A stretch of DNA of 64,000 nucleotides from Bettongia penicillata ogilbyi (GCA_023548195.1 JAJHZJ010000009.1:1779501-1843500); one strand, 5' to 3'. Shown: positions 43,289 to 56,102, numbered from the stretch's first letter. The notes: generated from the sequence alone by a model not told the origin. Made by a program: numbers and translations.

Positions 43289-44405
43289 TCCATTCTAATT
43301 TTTAAAGAATTATTTTCTTTAATGAGCTTTTGAACCTCCTTTTCCATTTGGTTAATTCTGCTTTTTAAAGCATTATTCTCCTCATTGGCTTTTTGGACCT
43401 TTTTGCCAATTGAGTTAGCTGATTTTTAAAGGTGTTATTTTCTTCAGCATTTTTTTGAGTCTCCTTTATCATGCTGTTGAGTCATTTTTCATGATTTTCT
43501 TGCATCTCTCTCATTTCTCTTCCCAATTTTTCCTCCACCTTTCTTACTTGATTTTCAAAATCCTTTCTGAGCTCTTCCATGGCCTGGGACCATTGTATAT
43601 TTATTTTGGAGGTTTTGGATGCAGAATCCTTGACTTTTATGTCTTCCTCTGATCGTAAACATTGTTCTTCCTCATATGAAAGGATGGGAGAGAATACCTG
43701 TTTACCAAGAAAATAACCTTCTATAGTCTTCATTTTTCCCCTTTTCGGGCATTTTCCCAACCAGTTACTTGACTTTTGGGTCCTTTGTCAAGAGTAGGAT
43801 ATACTCTGGGGACCTGTAAGATCTCAGTTCCTCCAAGGTGGCACAATCAAGGTAGAGGAGTTTACTCCCTGGCCAGGCTCAAGGCAGAGATTCAGATCAG
43901 CTGTTTAATTCCTGCAGGGGCTTTAAGATGAGAACTTCAACACTGGAACAATGGAGGCCAGCTGCCACCTGCTGAAGGCTGCTACCCTGCTCCCTTGTCA
44001 TGGAGGTGAAAAAGCCCTTTCACTGACCTTTGAAGCTGCCTTTGTTGCCTGTGGGTTGAAGGATCCGTGAACTGGATGCTGTGGCCAGGATTTCAACCCG
44101 AGGCCTGCTCAGGTCCTCCTCCCACCACAGAGCCAAAGTTGGGCTGGGCCCTGCTCCATGTCTGGTGGGACAGACTTTTCCTGTTGGCCTTCCAGGTCAT
44201 CCTGGGCTGGAAATCTCCACTCTCTTGTTCTGTGGCTTCTGTTGCTCTAGAATTTGTTGAGAGTCTTTCTTTACAGGTATTTTATGGGTTGTGGGGGAAG
44301 AGCTAGAGTATGTGTGTCTTTCTGCTCCTCCATTTTGATTCCTCTCTGACTACTTCTTAAAGAGGCCTATTCACTTAATAGGCATTACCTTCCTCTAAGT
44401 GAGTA

Positions 44406-44640
44406 TCTGAAAAGACCTTGCCTAAAAAGACCAAGGTCTCCCATTACATCCTGATCCATCTCCAGTCATCCTGATGAATATCTGGTCACTGGATCCAGAT
44501 GGCTCAGGAGGAGAAAGTGAGGCTTGTGACCTTGAACAGCCCTCCCTCACTCAAAACAAAATCAAGTGCAAGTCATGTCAACATTTCTCAACATGTCATG
44601 GTCTTCTTCAAAAATGAAGGATGAATACAACAAACCCACA
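44406..44640 (+). repeat. WSINE1-like SINE, 5'-truncated
   Basis: 'gatgaatatctggtcactgg', 'agtgaggcttgtgacctt' and 'aaaaatgaaggatgaatac'. It lies just beyond the 5' end of the outer HAL1. Confidence 0.65.
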
Positions 44641-44689
44641 ATCTTGTTCTGGACTCTTTCTGCCACATAATCATGAAATACCTATCTCT

Positions 44690-45010
44690 TTCTTTCTTTT
44701 TTTTTAAAGTTATTGATATATTTTGTTTTTCCACTATCTGTATTTCTAAATACATCTCTCTCCTTCCACTACATAGTGAGCCATTCTCGTAAGAAAAAAA
44801 AAGGAAGAAGAAAAAGCAAATCAGCAAATCTTAACCATATATCAACTAAGTCTGACATTAAATCCACTGTCCCACTCCCAGATCCCCTCACCTTTGCAAA
44901 GGAGGGAGGGAGGTACATTTTCTTCTCTCCTGTATGGGTCAAAGATTAATTATTATGATTAAATAGTTTTCAGGGTTTCTTTTTTGTTGTCATTCTTTCC
45001 ATTTTTGTGG
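44690..45010 (-). repeat. Probable old retroelement tail, antisense
   Basis: Begins with a T-run on the plus strand and then resembles an antisense LINE or LTR end. The family is not recognised. Confidence 0.25.
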
Positions 45011-45439
45011 TTCAGTGGTTGGCACGTAATGACACTTTAAAAAGGTTTTTGAGTGATCGGATCTTGCTCACCCTATACATGTGTGGGTGATTCTTTGAAC
45101 CCAGGAGGCTTTGTACTAAAATGCATCTTCCAGACATCCAAGATCCCGACTGAGCAGGATCTGTCCAGTTTTATGTCATCTTGAACTATAATCAGCACAC
45201 TTCAGTGTCTTCATCTAAAAAAATGAAATTGAAAAGAATGAACCCTGAAATCTCAGGTACCTTGAATTAACTTCCCACTTCAATAATGAAGGGGAAAAAA
45301 AAATAACTTTGTTAGATACCAGAGATTTAAAATGAGGTCCAGCTTCTATGTAAGAACAGCAGGTGGTGCTGTCTAATTGGGAGTAAGGTCAGGACAGCTC
45401 CAGAAGGAAAGGAGACAGAACAAAATGTTATACTAAGGA

Positions 45440-45790
45440 TTCTGAAGATGATGATGATACTAATAATAGCTAACATTTATATAGTGCTTTAAGTTTTCCA
45501 AAGCTCTTTATGTATATTTTTCAGTTTTGATATTTACAACAACTCAGTGAAGCAAGTACTGTTAACATCCCTACTTTACAGATGAGGAAACCAAGGGAGG
45601 TTATATGATTTATCCAAGGTTAAAATTGATCCTTACATTAAACCTACAAGGTTTGCCCCCATTTTATAGATGAAAAAAATAAAGCAGAGAATGGTTAGGT
45701 GACTTTCTGGAGGTCACACAACTAAGGTGAGTTTAGTTGAAGTTTCTGAGCTAGGATTCAAACTCAGGTCTTCCTCTAGTTTTGTCAAGG
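45440..45790 (-). repeat. Two overlapping MIR3-type SINEs, antisense
   Basis: 'agctaacatttatatagtgc', 'ctttacagatgaggaaacca', a second 'cattttatagatgaaaaaaa', and 'caaactcaggtcttcctcta'. Confidence 0.55.
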
Positions 45791-45999
45791 TGGATAAATC
45801 TGAGAGAGAACTTTTAAGAATCTTGACCATGGAAAAAGCTGTGAATAGGTAAGATTTTTTTTCATCATTCCTTATTTGAGTGTTATTGTCCTCCCTGGGT
45901 GGAATGATACCATCTGAGCCTTCCTTTCCTCCACCATTCCAATGGCCTCGGGCCTCTACTCTCTCTTAGGTTACTGCTAACTAATCTGAGACACTAATC

Positions 46000-46870
46000 A
46001 TAGGATCCTCTGGAGGGGAACTTGGTGATGATATAGTCTAACCCTCTCAACACTGGGATCAGAGTGAAGGTGACATGTTCAGTGTCTTATAGATGGGTAA
46101 GTAGAAGAGCCAGAAGTCTATACTTGGTTGTTTGATTGCAAATCAAGCTCTTTCTATCATCCCATATAATCAAAGTAGAGGCAGTATAGCATAATGGATA
46201 GAGCATTGGCCTCAGGATCAGGAAATCTTGGGTTCAAATATTGCCTTTGACACGTATATGATTCTGGGTAGGTCTCTCAGCCTCTATAAGTTCCAGAACT
46301 GGTACTAATCTCCACTGGTCCAGGATGTTCCTTGTACCTATAAAATATGGTGCCAAAAATGTAAAAATCAAATAACTTCTTATAGCAGTATATGAGATTT
46401 AGTAGGGACTTCAGAGGACAATTACTTCAACTCTCTCAATTTATATATTAGGAAATTGAGGCCTATAGAGAAGTTAAGTGAATGATCCAAGGTCAAAAAA
46501 GTATTAAGTGGCAAAAATGGGATTAGTTATTTTGACTCCAAACTCAGTGAAGACCACAGCCTTCATGAGATTTCCCAGATCCTCTATCACTGAATTCTAT
46601 AGTGATAGAACTTCAGATTTGGAAGGGACCTTAGGGTTCATCTCATTTTAATGAACTGAAGTCCAGAGAGGCAAAGAAACTTGTCTGATGTCACACATCT
46701 TACAAATGATTGCTAAAATCAGAACATGGCCCTTTTTCCTCCCCACCACAGAGCCTTTTTACAATAACCCTGTGAGGTAGATAGGTCAGGTATGATTATC
46801 TCCCTGTTGTAGATGAAGAAACAGTCTTCGGGTGGCTAAGTGCTTTATCCCCCATCATGCAGTAAGCCCA
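46000..46870. repeat. Cluster of decayed MIR-type SINEs
   Basis: Antisense fragments near 46010-46160, 46385-46530, 46570-46730 and 46740-46865, and a sense copy at about 46180-46350 ('cataatggatagagcattgg', 'caggaaatcttgggttcaaa'). Confidence 0.5.
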
Positions 46871-48160
46871 GGGCTCAGCTTCCCTGTTCACAACTCTTTC
46901 CGATATAACATGACTGTTAGATCTGGATGTCTGACAAGCTTGAAGGAACACACATTACCAACCAGGTCCAGTGAATTAGTGAATTCTAGCTTCTGGGCAA
47001 ATTCACTTCCAAATACTAAGTAATTAGCTTTTATCATCTTGACACTGCTATCTACAACACAGAATCAATATGAATTCAGTAAATAAGACTCTATTGCTAT
47101 TTACCAAACTGAGAATGGGAAAAATCAGTATCAAGTATCAGAATATAGTTAAGCTGAGGGGGCAAAGCGAGCCAAAGAGAGGTTTCTTTTGGGTAGATGT
47201 TGGGGCGAGTTCAAAATTAATCTACCCCACAGGGAAAAAGAAGCCCTGATAGAACCAGCAATTTTGGAGAATGCTAAACATGAGACCTCAGATGGGAGTC
47301 ACTCCTTGCTGTCCTAGCTGGCCCTCCTGATGGGAATGATAGATTTAGGGAAGAGAAAGCAACTTGTGGTGATTCATTTTTATTAAGCAAATGTTCATTG
47401 AACTCCATATACAATCCTCTGCTGGAGAAGAAGAAGATAGTATAACAAAAGCCCTGTGAGGAGAGGAACTATCTTATCTTTGCATCCTCAGTGCCTAGAA
47501 TAGTGACTAGCACATAGTAGTTGCTTAATGAAGTATCTGTTGAATTAACTTTTAATGTCTGTTGGATTAACTTGTTCTATGTCATAGAGAGCATTTATAG
47601 TCAAATGTAGGAAATAAGGCATGCAGCATTGCACAAAATGGAATCATATAAGACAATGTGTCATCCAGTGCTAAGTTGTGTGGTGCCAACTCTGAGTGTG
47701 GCAATGAGTAGGGAATGGGGAAAGGCCCAGAGGTAAGACTGAGACCAAAGAGCTACCCAGGACCATCCCTAGAGCTGCAATCAAATCACTAATCTCTTCA
47801 CCTTTGGTAAAGGCCAATATCTAGGTTTTTTTCCCCTTGAGTAATCCAAACTACTCAAGGGATAGACTTTTTACTCACTGAGTGATCCCCACCCATTGAT
47901 TGTTTCTAGCTGAATCAATGTGGGAAATGGTGGAGAATTAGATGATTGTAAGGACTCATTGTGTAGAAAGGATTGAGTGAAAGAAAATCTTAGGATTGTA
48001 AAAAAAAAATTCACTTAAGGTTTTGACTTTTGTTGGGAAAGGTCCTTGAAAGCATCAGCTTTAAAGCAGTCTCATAGTAGCATTCCCCTCATTGAAGATC
48101 TTCAGGCATGGTCTGGATGAATACTTGTATGATATTTTGCAGAAGAGTTTCTTTTTCAGT
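46871..48160. other. Intergenic, mostly unassigned
   Basis: No gene seen. An L2 tail occurs at about 47455-47550 ('cagtgcctagaatagtgact', 'agcacatagtagttgcttaa') and an L3/CR1-like end at 48080-48140. Confidence 0.4.
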
Positions 48161-48164
48161 TATA

Positions 48165-48695
48165 TGTTAAACTTAAGTACAGATCTGACCACATCACTTT
48201 CTTACTTGATAAACTCCAGTGGTTCCCTATTACCTCTAGGATCAAATATAAACTTCTCTGTTTGACATATAAAGCCCATTCTAATCTGGCTCCAAACTAC
48301 CTTCCCCAGCACTGAAACACTCTCAGTCCAGCCAGACTTACCTCTTTACTGTCCCACATGTGACATTCTCTCACCTCTGTGCTGTTGCCTGGATCATCCC
48401 TCGTGTTTGGTTGCATGTCTCTGTGTCATAAAAGCTCTAATTTCCATCAAAACTTACTTAGCTCAAACATCATCTTTACCTCAATCCTTTCCTGGTTTCC
48501 CCAGTTGTTAGTTCCTGTCCCTGAAATGATCTCATATTTAGTTTTAGATCTTTTCTATATACCTATATGTGCACATATTGTCTTCCTTGTAAGAATGTTA
48601 GCAACTTGAGGGCTAGGATTGTTTCACTTTTGTCACAAAGTCTACCAGAGTGCTCGGTATGTGACATTAATGTATATTTACTTACTTGCTTTTGT
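48165..48695 (+). repeat. L2 LINE: end of ORF2 and 3' UTR
   Basis: The translation contains relics of 'CDHITFLLDKLQWFPITSRI' and 'YKAHSNLAPNYLP', matching the C-terminal L2 ORF2 ('LxWLPVxxRI', 'YKALxGLAPxYL'). Then comes the L2 3' end 'gaatgttagcaacttgaggg'. Broken by stops. Confidence 0.65.
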
Positions 48696-49018
48696 AAGGG
48701 GTAAGGTATTCCAAACCTCTTAAGTAATTACAGAGGGCCAGAACTTAGAGGTTGAATCAATCAATCAATCAGAAGTGTGGGTTAGGGTTGAACAAAGTCT
48801 AGACATGTTTAGCAGATCAATCCATCAAAGTCATTAGATTAGGTGCTAGCAACCTGGTTAATCAAGTGGGGAAGGATTGGAGCACTTCAGGTTATTAGGT
48901 GAAACCAACAGTACAGGATGTGTACTGGGCTTGACTGAAGAGACATATGCTTGATGAGTTTTGTATAAACCAGCAAGCTGTTTCAGGACCTGAGCACTGG
49001 AGTGTCTGTAGCTAGAGA

Positions 49019-49170
49019 AGGGGTGTGAGGAAACTATGACCTCTAGAAGTCACCTGTGGCCCTCTAAATTTTCCTTTGACTGAATCCAAACTTCACAGTA
49101 CAAATCCCCTTCATAAAAGGATTTGTTCTGTAAAATTTGCACTCAGTCCAAAGGCTACACCTGAGGACCA
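49019..49170. mobile_element. hAT-type short transposon, third copy, truncated
   Basis: 'gtcacctgtggccctctaaa', 'tttgactgaatccaaacttc' and 'caaatccccttcataaaagg' match the copies at 15.2 and 18.5 kb. The right terminal repeat is missing. Confidence 0.6.
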
Positions 49171-50079
49171 TGACAAGGCATCCCTGAAAAGGAGATAAGA
49201 AGACCCTCTGTCTTTACCCTTTTTCCCCTTGACCAGAGACTTTGTGAACTCTGAAGGTTTGGCTTTCTTATCCAGACTCTGGAAGTGTCCCCTGAATGAT
49301 AATGGTCAGTGGCAATATCTGAATCAGGAACCAAGGACAAATTAAATACAGAGAGAAAAGGCAGTTTGGGGACTCTGAGGAATCCAGGAGGAAGCTACGA
49401 TGTGTCTAAGAAAAAACCATGAGGGTCCCAAGACAGGGAGAAAAGGATTTCCAGCAAAAAGACTTCCAAAACAAAATTTTAAAAAAGACTTCCAAAGCTG
49501 TGTTACTCTCTTTGCTACCTGTGCTCAAAGCTTGAGCCCACTTTCCCTCAGACTTTGTATATACCTGTGGAAGGCGTGTTTGTGTGTGTATGTGTGGGGT
49601 TGTACCAACTGGCCTTACTTTACACCCTTAGTAATACCTGTTTCTGAAAGTTAATTCAGTTTGACTTGGCTACTTAATGTCATCTGATAATCAATGGGAA
49701 AGTAACCCAGTAGGGCCTCATGAGACATGATATCAGGGAAACCTCCTAACCCTTCAGGATCTATTGCTAGAACTCTGATGGGAGAAGTAGCAGTCACCCT
49801 CTGGGGTCCTAACCCACTGGTATAAGTTAGGATAGTGGCTTCGAGGCTGTATTACATTTTCATGATTGATCAGATGGCTTCAGAGAAGAAACTGAAATCC
49901 TTCACTTCTCTGATGTGAGTCCATGAGATTCACATGTAAATTAGGAATAAGAACATTTGGATTATTATGAGAATCAAATGAGATAATGTTAAAAAAAAAA
50001 GCACTTTGTAGAACATAAAGCACTATCTCAATGCTGTAATTAATACTTTTTAAATTAATAATCATTGTTATTGCCAGAT

Positions 50080-51120
50080 TGAAAGTTCCTTGAGGGAAAA
50101 GGATATATGATTTTTCACCTTTGTATCCCTAGACCCCTACCGTGATACACTGCACATAGTAGGCACTTAATAGATATTTATTAAATTAAGTTGAAGGCAA
50201 TGCTCTCTGGATGAGAAAATGGGAGGCCAGAGTTCTAGTTTTGACCATGTCTTTAATTTACTGTTTATCCTGGGCCATTGTGTAGTATCTTAAGGGTTGG
50301 ATCCCCCAATCTACTCAGAGTTTGGACCATGAGGATCCTTTTTCACAGAGATGATTCTAAGTTTTTGTGGGATCCTCAGTAAGCAAAGGAAGATTTAGTC
50401 ATGGCCCCCAGACTTTTTAGACTGGAAAAAGAAAATGATCTTAAGGTATTTTATGTGAATTTACAACAATAAGAGTTGAAACAAAAAAGGTAGTTGAGGT
50501 TACTCCTACTTTAGATGGTTGGAGATACAGAGGCCAGAGAGTGTATTCAAGTCAGGACTTGCTCTGTCACTGTGAGGCTTTGAGCAAGTCATTTAAAATA
50601 TTGAAAGGACTTTAGAGATCACCTAATACAACTTGCTATTGTACAGAAGACTCTGGGCTCCAGAGGAGTTTAAATGACTCATCTCTCTAAGTGTTATTCA
50701 CATTTTCTTCATGTGTAAAATGGAGAAATTGAGTAAAATAATCTTTAATGTCCCCTCCAGCTCCAGATAGAAAACCCAGTTAGTCAGAGCAAGAGCATAC
50801 CTGCCATTCAACAGTCGCTAAGGTTGACCTTATGTTGACCTTAAATCCATATTTGAAGTGAGGATGATCTCTGTCTTTGATTAAGAAGCAGAGGCCTAGG
50901 GGAGGTGTTGGCCCAAACAAGTCCAGTTTGGAGGAAGCTTTGGGTACTTGACTCCCTTTCTTTGAATGAGGCATTATGGAAAGCACCCTGGATGGACCTG
51001 GTTTCAAATCTGATCTTTGAAACTCCCTACCTCAGTTTCCTCATCTGAAAAATGGGGTGAAGGAGTTGTTGGACTAGATGGCTTCTGATATCCTTTTTAA
51101 CTCTAACTTTATGATTTAAT
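50080..51120 (+). repeat. L2 tail and MIR fragments
   Basis: 50080-50190: 'gattgaaagttccttgaggg' and 'agtaggcacttaatagatat' (L2 3' end). Partial MIRs lie near 50520-50720 and 50960-51110 ('cctcagtttcctcatctgaa', 'ggactagatggcttctgata'). Confidence 0.5.
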
Positions 51121-51960
51121 CTTTGGTTTAGGAAGGTCTCCAAAGAGAATCCTTGGGAGAAAGTCAGTCCAGGATGGTTCTCTGGATGATGAGGGTTTCC
51201 TCCTGGCAGCTTTGGCTTCCTCATTCCCCAGGCCCAATGGGAGATTGGCCTGGCTTCATGATGGCTGACTTGGATTCAAACCCCAAGCCTTTCTTTTTTC
51301 AGAGACCAAAAATACCCCCAAAGCTGCTAATCGCTTCAGCAAGAATAAACATGTAGAGCTTTGTGATCCTAATCTCCCCTGGCACACATCTCTGGAAAAA
51401 AGCATTCTGGGGAACTCATATCAGCTTCAGCCCAGGGGCTGCCCTATTCTGCCACCAACATCGGCAGAGAACAACCTCAGTGACATTGTTTCCTGGTATA
51501 ATATTGACTCTAGAACACCTCCACTTTGTGCTTGGCTTCTTCAGGACAACCGTTAAGTGCTGGTAAAACAAACACCACGTGGTCCCCTGGGGCTTCTCCC
51601 CAGCTGGCACTAAGACAACCTCTTAGCTGCTTACATACTCTCCTTTTCTCCTTCTCTCCTGCCGGTTTACATTAGGACCACACGGCAATAATAATAATTA
51701 TTAGGACTTTTGGCCTCTTGGTAGGCTCCAGAGTTGGGTCTCCAGATGGCTCCTCTCCCTGCTGGGAATTTGTCACTGGCAGGTGAGGACCCAGGAAAGC
51801 GCAGTGGAAGATGGCCCGGCCCTGGGAGCCGAGGCCTGGCTGGGCCACAGACCAGTTGTGTCATCCAAGACAAATTATGTCAAGGGAGAAATGGGACTGA
51901 GGCCTGGCCTTCAAGGATGGTAGCATTTGTTCAGTCACGAAGGGGTGGATAAGTAAGTAA
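51121..51960. other. Repeat-poor island, candidate conserved non-coding sequence
   Basis: About 840 bases without any repeat I recognise, in a region otherwise dense with them. It contains a homeodomain-like AATAATAATAATTATTAGG run near 51688-51706. Open frames at 51153-51356 and 51734-51952 (plus) are short and unrecognised. Confidence 0.25.
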
Positions 51961-52459
51961 GGTATTCCAAGTACAGGGAACAATAATAAAATAGTTAACA
52001 CATATACTTTATTATGATTTTGAGTCTGAACCTTCCGGTCTTGCCTAGGCTAAAGTGCGGTGACCATGCGTACTTGTTTCCAACCCAGATTGGGAAGGAG
52101 CTTTCCCTTACTCCATTTCTCAGCTAAGTCACATTGTTCCTTCTTAGGCAACCTGATGGCTTCCTGCTCTCGGTGGTCTTCCTATGGACACCCCATCTTA
52201 GACCATTGCAGCTCAGAAATTCTGAGCTCAACCTATCCATCATCCTCTCTCAGATGTGTGCCTCCACTTCTGGCCACACACATTTCTATAAACTTTCCTT
52301 AAAAGGCATGAGTTTTATCTTCATTTTACAGATGAAGAAACTGAGGTACAGAGTGGTGTGAATCAAGAAGACAATGTAGCATAATCCAAAGAGCAGTGAT
52401 TTAGAGCTCAAATACCTGGGGAGGTTGTTCTGTTATTTAGTTCCTAGTTCTGTTATTAT

Positions 52460-52795
52460 CATCGTGACTTGGAGCAAATCCTTGGCTTCCTTCAAGACGC
52501 AGATCAAATTCCACCTTCTATGGTTTAAATCCCACTCCTTTGTGGCCATCATCCAAGACCCAGGCCCAATCTCACTTTTCCCTTGAAATAATTTGTCTTT
52601 CCCTTTCCTCAAGTTGAAATGCCTTCAGATTTCCTTCCATATATACTCTATGTATTTTGTATGTGCCTAGTTTATTAGAGGTTGTCTCCCCATTAGAATG
52701 TGAGCTACTTGAGTTCAAGGACTGATTTTTGTCTTTCTTAGTGCTTAGCACAACATCTGGTGCTTAAAAAATGCTTGTTGATTGACCAACATACT
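52460..52795 (+). repeat. L2 LINE 3' end
   Basis: 'acgcagatcaaattccacct', 'gaatgtgagctacttgagtt', 'gtgcttagcacaacatctgg' and 'atgcttgttgattga', in the canonical L2 3' order. Confidence 0.7.
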
Positions 52796-53364
52796 CTCTT
52801 GCCTCAGTTTCCTCTTCTGTAAAAAAAGGGGAGAATGAAATTTACCACATGATCTCTTGCAGCTCTACATCCTCTCGCTTGTTCAGGGTTACATAGCTAG
52901 TTAGCATAAACTAGATTTTATAGTTTATTACATAAATAATAAACTGACTGTATGTTGGTTTACTGCAGGATCACCCTCTCCAGTTCCTGGAAGTACTGAG
53001 AAAGAATTAATATGTTTTCTTCTTCCTCTCTTCCAGTTTTTACTCCATCCCTAAGGTCACCATGGTTTTATCCTTCATATGACCCTACCATTCTCCAAGT
53101 TTCCATATCTAGGTGTATTGCCTTCTCCCCCCAATATCTTATTCCAAGAAATCTGGCCCCTTGGTATAGAAAGGTCATTCTCACTCTCTCCTGATTGGTT
53201 CTAGATCTGAGAAGTCAATCCAGGTACTGAGATCTGTTTGGAGGCCATTTAAAAGGAAAATCAGTTATCAGACCATAAGAAATTGATTTTAAGTAATTTT
53301 TCCTAGGTAGGCCAGCAAACTGTTGTTAGTATCTCAAATAATAAAATGTAGGGATAAGCAGAGG

Positions 53365-53545
53365 CAGAGGGGTGAAGTAGGAAGGGCATTGCAGTGGAAG
53401 TCAGGCAACCCGGCTTTTGGTACTGGCCCAGGCTGGTTTGCTGTGTGACCTTAGGCCTTTCTGAAGCCCCGCTATAACATAAAGGGTTTGCATTGGATGA
53501 GCTTTTAGGTTTCTTCCATCTCTAACACTCTATGGTGCTAAAAAG
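53365..53545 (+). repeat. MIR/Ther-1-type CORE-SINE
   Basis: 'gggcattgcagtggaagtca', 'ttgctgtgtgaccttaggcc' and 'gcattggatgagcttttagg'. Confidence 0.5.
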
Positions 53546-53979
53546 AGCGGGGGGAGGCACATGCCAGACAATGAGCCTGGAGATTGAGCTCAACTTGGAT
53601 GGGTTTCAAGGTGTGTAGAATAATACAAATCACTTCCTTCTCCATGGTCTGATAACTCTCTTTCACTTCCCCAAACAGCAGCCCCGTCCAGCCCTACCCT
53701 GTTAAGCTTAATCCAGCCATGATTAAGAAATATTTGTTATGAGATAGAGTAACAAAAGAGAAAAAGGAGAGAAAAGAGCTTCATCTTGCTGCTTTACATG
53801 GGATAGAAGATATGACATGAAGGATATTTGAGATCCCTTGTCTGCCAACCTTCTTCCCCAGTCCCCAAAACATCTCTCCAACCGATATCCCAAATTCCAT
53901 CACCAATAATTCATTTCTTTGGATTAAGCACATCCCTTCTCAAGTTCTTTTTTACAATCTATACTCTCTGGGAGAAGTA

Positions 53980-54240
53980 CCAAATCAGCTCTCAGATATG
54001 ATTGAATTCTAAACTTCCTGAGGGCAAAGACTATGGCTTGTATCTGTGATCGTGGTCAGTTCTAGAAGACATGTTAGAAATCATTATTTGCTCCCATTTT
54101 ACAGATTTTGTAGATGAGAAAACCCAGGCCCAGATAGCCTAAGTGACTTGCCCACAGTCACCTAGGTAGTAAGTGACAGAGATAGGATTTGAACTCAGAT
54201 CCTCTGATCCTAAGTCTAAGAGTCCTTCTTATTGTATCCT
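53980..54240. repeat. L2 tail followed by antisense MIR
   Basis: 53990-54050 'aacttcctgagggcaaagac' (L2). 54060-54235 'cattttacagattttgtaga', 'agtgacttgcccacagtcac' and 'gatttgaactcagatcctct' (MIR, antisense). Confidence 0.55.
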
Positions 54241-54685
54241 CCAGAGTTCATACCATAAAGGATATCGTTGATTGGCTATTTCATTTCCTGTGGAGGAAAC
54301 ACAGTTAAACCTAGAATCTGGTCTAAATTGATTTGTGTTCCCCTCTTTTATTTCAGTCTTTCTATCTGAATAGCAAGTGTTTCTAATCTCTTTTAATGAA
54401 ACTGGGAATGGCCAAGAATGAGTTCTTGCCTCATCCTTGTTGGATAGAGGCTCCCGACAGAGATGTCTTCTTCTCCAGTTGGACTCTTTTCTCCCATTCT
54501 ATCCACTGCCATCTTGTCCAGCCAGAAAACCCAAGCACATCTTCAATTTTGTTATGGTTTGAAGGAATTTTCAAATATAGACTTCATACCACTGGGAAAA
54601 CCCCAAATATTAGCTCAGATTCTTCAATTAGCTTGACTCACATTTTGATGCAGGATGGTCAGACTCAGACTCCAAGGAAGAGAGA
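54241..54685. other. Intergenic, no gene seen
   Basis: A 120-codon plus-strand frame (54396-54758) runs into the neighbouring MIR and has no recognised domain. Confidence 0.35.
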
Positions 54686-54689
54686 GAGA

Positions 54690-54862
54690 TGGACAGGTCA
54701 GAAAGTTAGCCAAGGGCTAGAAGGACCTTTGAGGTCGTTTGGTTTACCCAAGCCCTGACAAATTAAGTGACCTGTCCAAGACAACACAAATAGCAAGTAG
54801 CAAGGTTGGGATCTGAACCAAATTCTCTGATCTCAAAAATCCAGTGATCTTTCCACATCCTA
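54690..54862 (-). repeat. MIR fragment, antisense
   Basis: 'gacctttgaggtcgtttggt', 'taagtgacctgtccaagaca' and 'gatctgaaccaaattctctg'. Confidence 0.45.
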
Positions 54863-55483
54863 TACGTATTTATTTATATACTGGAGCTGTACAACACTGA
54901 AGATATCCTTTCTCCTAACTTGCCTGTAAGCCAGGTCTGAAAACAATTAGGAAAATTTGTGGCAAATTTCTCTTTTTATAGAAAGCAAAATAAATTCCTA
55001 AAATGCATTGAGTTCCTCAGGGTTTTCCTGGGTGAGCGCCAGAGCAATTTTTTTGATATATAGGCCCAAAATTGTATCCTAAGGCTCATATCTTGAAGGA
55101 TGGTGTGCTACCATGGTTACACATGAATTTTTATTTTTCCTACTTTGGCCTTATTAGGGGCCTGCTTGCTTGGCCTAGCAAGTCACGTTACCTGGAATGA
55201 GGAGGTCGCTTTCTATTATGAACAGGGCAGGACACCCTTTTGAAGACAGATTTATCCCTTGAAAAATGATACAGTACCTCCACTGACCTTTGGATCTGGT
55301 AGAACTTGGAATAAAGAAGACAAGGTATTATCTCATATTCTCTGGAATTGCTAAAGAGCATGCCCACAACCTAGCATATGATTTGACCTGACTAAAAGTA
55401 GTAGGCAAATCTTTTAGAAGCAGGTCTTCTGAGGTCTTTCTCTTGGCTATGCTTTCCTCTTTTTTGCTAGGCTGGTAGTATAT

Positions 55484-55485
55484 AG

Positions 55486-55548
<63 letters not shown>

Positions 55549-55640
55549 CCTTTCTCTCTCTCCCCCCCCCTCCCTCCCTCCCACTTACTCTCCCTCCCTC
55601 TCACTCTTCCTCTCCCTCTCTGCTTTTCTCTCTCCCTCTT
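55484..55640. repeat. (TC)n microsatellite and polypyrimidine tract
   Basis: About 60 bases of pure TC from 55487 to 55546, followed by C- and T-rich sequence to about 55640. Minus-strand Arg/Glu-rich frames across it are artefacts. Confidence 0.9.
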
Positions 55641-56046
55641 GCCCTTTTCCTGGTGGTCCCAAGAGAATGCTCTGACTCTTCTGCTCCTTTTAGGTAACAC
55701 ATAGTAGGCTCTACTGGGCCTAGGATAGGCATTAATTGTTGATCCATTTCCATCATTCTTTCAGGAAAAAATTGTGTGCATCATTTTTCTAGCATAATTG
55801 TTATGAATTCTATTTTTATGGAATAGGAGTCATTTCTAATGTATCTGTTTATACTGAGCTAGGAATTTCTCACTGCAGTCCATGCATGGCAAGCTCATTA
55901 ATATCTAGACTATCTGCCTAAGTCAGGCTCAGTCACTGGAGGATGTTTCTTCCATGGGAAATGAAGGAAGAAAATCAAAATAACAGATCCATCCTCTTCC
56001 TCCTCTGTTCCTTTATCTTCCTCCTCATTAATTGAATGCTTGATTT

Positions 56047-56102
56047 TATGTGCATGCATGCATGTGTGTGTGTGTACGTGTGTGTATGCATGCATGTATA
56101 TG
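56047..56102. repeat. Perfect 56-base alternating purine-pyrimidine tract
   Basis: Unbroken pyrimidine-purine alternation, with TGCATGCATG blocks flanking a TG/TACG core, roughly symmetric. A candidate Z-DNA-forming sequence. Confidence 0.85.

Larger units (their letters stand above)
38775..44345 (-). mobile_element. Outer HAL1 (half-L1) element, split by a second HAL1
   Basis: Antisense HAL1 with its 5' end near 44345, an ORF1 remnant in two parts (43760-43482 N-terminal; 40380-39806 C-terminal), a 3' region without any ORF2, and an A/T-rich tail near 38775-38815. Removing the inner insertion leaves about 2.75 kb, full length for this type. HAL1s are L1 derivatives that keep ORF1 but lack the reverse transcriptase and depend on L1. 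Confidence 0.82.

Noticed and set aside
55467..55700. Arg/Glu-rich minus-strand open frame
   Set aside because: Translation of the TC microsatellite.
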